A model generated the notes under the pieces. It was not told the origin of the DNA. It made no database searches and saw only the letters and a list, made by a program, of their open reading frames with translations. Made by a program: the position numbers and the translations under genes. Below, piece by piece: positions 6,391 to 7,930 of a stretch of 7,930 nt of DNA (position 1 is its first letter; each line of letters starts with the position of its first letter). The DNA is from JBMNNU01 sp050942695 (GTDB taxonomy: Bacteria > Chloroflexota > UBA6077), in assembly GCA_050942695.1 (NCBI GenBank), contig JBMNNU010000145.1, positions 1 through 7,930 on the forward strand, read 5' to 3'.

Positions 6391-6446
6391 GGGAGCGTAG
6401 GCAGCCTGCCCGCACATACTCTCGCGGGCGAGCCGCCCGCGCTCCC
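6391..6446. repeat. GC-rich palindromic repeat with cloverleaf potential
   Basis: GGGAGCG (6391-6397) pairs with CGCTCCC (6440-6446) as the outer stem. Inside are GGCA-GCC-TGCC (6400-6410) and GCGGGC/GCCCGC (6424-6429 with 6435-6440). An alternative pairing joins GCCCGC (6408-6413) to GCGGGC (6424-6429). Its plan (outer stem plus two inner hairpins) resembles the core of the two miniature elements, but the sequence differs. Only one copy is in the window, so calling it a dispersed repeat is inference. Confidence 0.6.
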
Positions 6447-6526
6447 AGGAAGACGGCCTTTGGCTGCCCTATAAGCTTCACTTTAAGGAAGCAGTAGTTG
6501 CCTCGTGCCTATGGATTGGAACAGGG

Positions 6527-6543
6527 ACAAGGTCAAGCCTTGT
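6527..6543 (+). other. Small hairpin in the DUF362-DUF362 intergenic region
   Basis: ACAAGG pairs with CCTTGT around a 5-nt loop. It is weak and has no T-run. The rest of 6276-6577 contains the GC-rich palindrome at 6391-6446 and otherwise nothing I can name: no gene, no clear promoter and no clear terminator after the first DUF362 gene. Confidence 0.3.
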
Positions 6544-6569
6544 TACTCTGATCCCTATGCCGAACATCG

Positions 6570-6577
6570 TTATGGGA
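6570..6577 (+). repeat. Target-site duplication, left copy, element B
   Basis: TTATGGGA directly precedes the element and recurs directly after it at 6706-6713. The size matches the 8-bp duplication around element A. Confidence 0.85.
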
Positions 6578-6705
6578 GGCATGGTTCACGACACGAGTCA
6601 CAATAGCGTCGGGGCTCGTCCCCGACGAGGTACCACGTCGGGCACAAGGCCCGACGCTACAGCATTGGACTGTTACACGATCTGGCTGTTCGTGTGAACC
6701 ATCCT
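6578..6705. mobile_element. Miniature inverted-repeat element, copy B (128 bp)
   Basis: The left terminus GGCATGGTTCAC (6578-6589) matches copy A exactly. The right terminus GTGAACCATCCT (6694-6705) matches over its first nine bases and has decayed at the outer end. The left arm (6578-6603) equals the reverse complement of A's right arm with one mismatch over 26 bp. The right arm's outer part (from about 6679) equals the reverse complement of A's left arm with few mismatches, so the arms are inverted relative to A. About 17 bp (6662-6678) between core and right arm are absent from A. There is no coding capacity. Confidence 0.85.
6604..6661 (+). repeat. Palindromic core unit within element B
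   Basis: This is the same 58-bp unit as at 4790-4847, in the same orientation, although the surrounding arms are reversed. Hairpin 1 (6608-6626, GTCGGGG/CCCCGAC, loop CTCGT) and hairpin 2 (6637-6655, GTCGGGC/GCCCGAC, loop ACAAG) are both perfect. In hairpin 2, G6640-C6652 replaces the A-T pair of copy A (4826, 4838), a compensatory change. Confidence 0.85.
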
Positions 6706-6714
6706 TTATGGGAG
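6706..6714 (+). promoter_or_regulatory. Target duplication that carries the Shine-Dalgarno of the second DUF362 gene
   Basis: The right-hand TTATGGGA duplication (6706-6713) together with G6714 provides GGGAG at 6710-6714, seven nucleotides before the GTG start at 6722. The original ribosome-binding site was therefore the insertion target, and the duplication kept an intact copy next to the gene. Confidence 0.75.
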
Positions 6715-6721
6715 AAAGCCT

Positions 6722-7822
6722 GTGTCGAATGTCTACATGATAGATGCACGCTCGCGAGACCTGGATCACGCATTTTTAACCAAGCTGGATATGATCCTAG
6801 ACGCAGCTAATCTCGACGGCCTTTTCTCACCAGGCGAACCGGTGGTCATCAAGATCAACGTGGGCGAGCTGGGCAACACAGCCTACTTGCGGCCGGTGGT
6901 CATTAGGGCGGTGGTGGAGAAGGTGCTTTCCCTTGGCAGCAAGCCGTTGGTTGTGGAGAGCACCATGTTTGGAAGGCAATCCGATCTCGATTGGTTCGAG
7001 GTGGCCACTATGCACGGCTTTGCCGCTAACGTTCTCGGCTCAGAGCGAACCCTTGCCGATAGCTACACCGGCAACGAAGGCGAACTGCTGCCCACAGGTG
7101 GCACCGAGATGGGCATGGTTAAGGTGGCCCGCTTAGTCAAGGAAGCCAAAGCGCTGTTAGTGATCTCCCACGTGACCGGCCACCCGCTCGCCGGCCTGAG
7201 CGGAGCCCTGGTGAACCTCGGGCTGGGCTGCTTAGCCGGAGATGGGAAGGGTAAGATCCACCAGCCTCTCAAGCCGCAGATCGACGCCGACAAATGCAAC
7301 GGCTGCGGGAGGTGTGTGGCGTATTGCAGAGAACGGGCTTTGGTCGTGGTGGAAGAGCAGTTGGAGCTGGCAGCGGAAAGGTGCAACGGGTGTGGCCTAT
7401 GCATCTCCGTGTGCTCACCTCGGGCCATCACCATGGATAAAGACAGCACGATACGCTTCCAGCAACGGGTGGCCGAGGCGGCTAAGGCAGTGATGAACGC
7501 CGTGGATGGCAGAGTCCGTTGTTTTAGCTTTCTCTTAGACATCTGCCCGCAACCGGACGATTACCCCTTCTCCGATACCCCTTTTGTCCCGAACTTAGGG
7601 ATTTTGATGTCGGAGGACCCGGTTGCGATAGACAAGGCATCGTTGGATCAGATTGACCGTGCGCCGGGCATGCCCATGTCGGCGGCCGACGATCTAGGCA
7701 TTCTCGCGCCAAATCGGGACAAACTAGCCGCGATCGTCGGTGTCGACCCTAACCCGCTGATACGGCACGCGGAGAGGATCGATTTGGGCCGCACCCACTA
7801 CCAATTGATGATCTCATCTTGA
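6722..7822 (+). CDS. DUF362 protein with 2[4Fe-4S] ferredoxin domain (paralogue 2)
   Basis: This 366-residue protein is related to the 448-residue one upstream: PVVIKINVGELGNTAYLRP (40-58) matches its KVAIKIHVGEWNRTSCLRP, and the later ILMSEDPVAIDKASLDQID block (294-312) matches its VLASKDIVAID block. A regular two-cluster ferredoxin domain sits at about 188-238: C192-x2-C195-x2-C198-x3-C202 and C221-x2-C224-x2-C227-x3-C231-Ser-Pro. The CDC pair seen in the first paralogue is missing (CPQPDDYPF at 275-283). There is no signal peptide or membrane segment. The GTG start is set by GGGAG at 6710-6714; the ATG at 6737 is a less likely alternative. A low-potential electron carrier or Fe-S enzyme is plausible, but the function is not established. 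Confidence 0.92.
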   Translation: MSNVYMIDARSRDLDHAFLTKLDMILDAANLDGLFSPGEPVVIKINVGELGNTAYLRPVVIRAVVEKVLSLGSKPLVVESTMFGRQSDLDWFEVATMHGFAANVLGSERTLADSYTGNEGELLPTGGTEMGMVKVARLVKEAKALLVISHVTGHPLAGLSGALVNLGLGCLAGDGKGKIHQPLKPQIDADKCNGCGRCVAYCRERALVVVEEQLELAAERCNGCGLCISVCSPRAITMDKDSTIRFQQRVAEAAKAVMNAVDGRVRCFSFLLDICPQPDDYPFSDTPFVPNLGILMSEDPVAIDKASLDQIDRAPGMPMSAADDLGILAPNRDKLAAIVGVDPNPLIRHAERIDLGRTHYQLMISS

Positions 7823-7835
7823 TTAGGGGGTAGCT

Positions 7836-7930
7836 ATGGCGCTGCAGCGGATTCGGTTACAGGAAACGATCAGAAGGGAACGGCTGAAGCATGGCCCGAT
7901 AGCGGATGCGATGGCGGGTGTGAAATACAA
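7836..7930 (+). CDS. Start of an unrecognised gene, truncated by the window end
   Basis: An open frame begins with ATG at 7836 and continues to the window edge, 31 full codons. AGGGGGT (7825-7831) gives a good ribosome-binding site 4 nt upstream, and the start lies 13 nt after the stop of the second DUF362 gene, so the two are probably co-transcribed. The visible N-terminus (MALQRIRLQETIRRERLKHG, then PIADAMAGVKY) is basic and helical, with no signal peptide or recognisable motif. I cannot name the family. Confidence 0.65.
   Translation, partial: MALQRIRLQETIRRERLKHGPIADAMAGVKY

Noticed and set aside
4761..6705. The region between the two miniature elements as a composite transposon carrying the first DUF362 gene
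   Set aside because: Each element has its own distinct 8-bp duplication, which shows two independent insertions rather than one composite event.
7063..7542. 159-codon open frame on the minus strand
   Set aside because: It is antisense to the ferredoxin domain of the second DUF362 gene and reflects its repeated Cys/Gly codons; no domain is visible.

Overview
The window looks like bacterial chromosomal DNA from an anaerobe. It is moderately GC-rich, uses GTG and TTG starts as well as ATG, and carries a tungsten/molybdenum-type aldehyde:ferredoxin oxidoreductase (AOR), an iron-dependent alcohol dehydrogenase and two iron-sulfur DUF362 proteins. This gene mix, with a cytosolic GAF/HisKA_3 kinase and several families of small palindromic repeats, would fit an anaerobic Chloroflexota or a similar deep-branching anaerobe. 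That placement is inference; there is no rRNA or tRNA to test it. All genes are on the + strand.

Region 1 (1-4401) is a redox-enzyme and regulator block. It holds the 3' end of an AOR gene (1-724), a strong hairpin, a MoaD/ThiS-like small sulfur-carrier gene (793-1041), an Fe-ADH (1073-2221), a soluble GAF-type sensor histidine kinase (2238-3761) and its NarL/FixJ-type response regulator (3763-4401). From the Fe-ADH onward the genes are 1-16 nt apart. The simplest reading is an alcohol-to-aldehyde-to-acid oxidation module (or the reverse), with a dedicated dithiolene-cofactor sulfur carrier and a co-transcribed two-component system.

Region 2 (4402-4928) is a 527-bp intergenic stretch. It has an AT-rich upstream part, then a compact set of hairpins that could be a structured 5' leader, then a 113-bp miniature inverted-repeat element (copy A) with an 8-bp target duplication.

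Region 3 (4929-7822) holds two related DUF362 iron-sulfur proteins, 448 and 366 aa. The 446 bp between them contain a GC-rich palindromic repeat (6391-6446) and a second miniature element (copy B, 6578-6705) with its own 8-bp target duplication. A further gene starts at 7836 and runs off the window.

The least ordinary signal is the pair of miniature elements. Their outer arms lie in opposite orientations, but the 58-bp palindromic core lies in the same orientation in both. The core therefore behaves as a separate unit that has flipped, or was inserted independently, within the element. One copy interrupts a hairpin-rich leader. The other sits directly on a ribosome-binding site that the target duplication restored.
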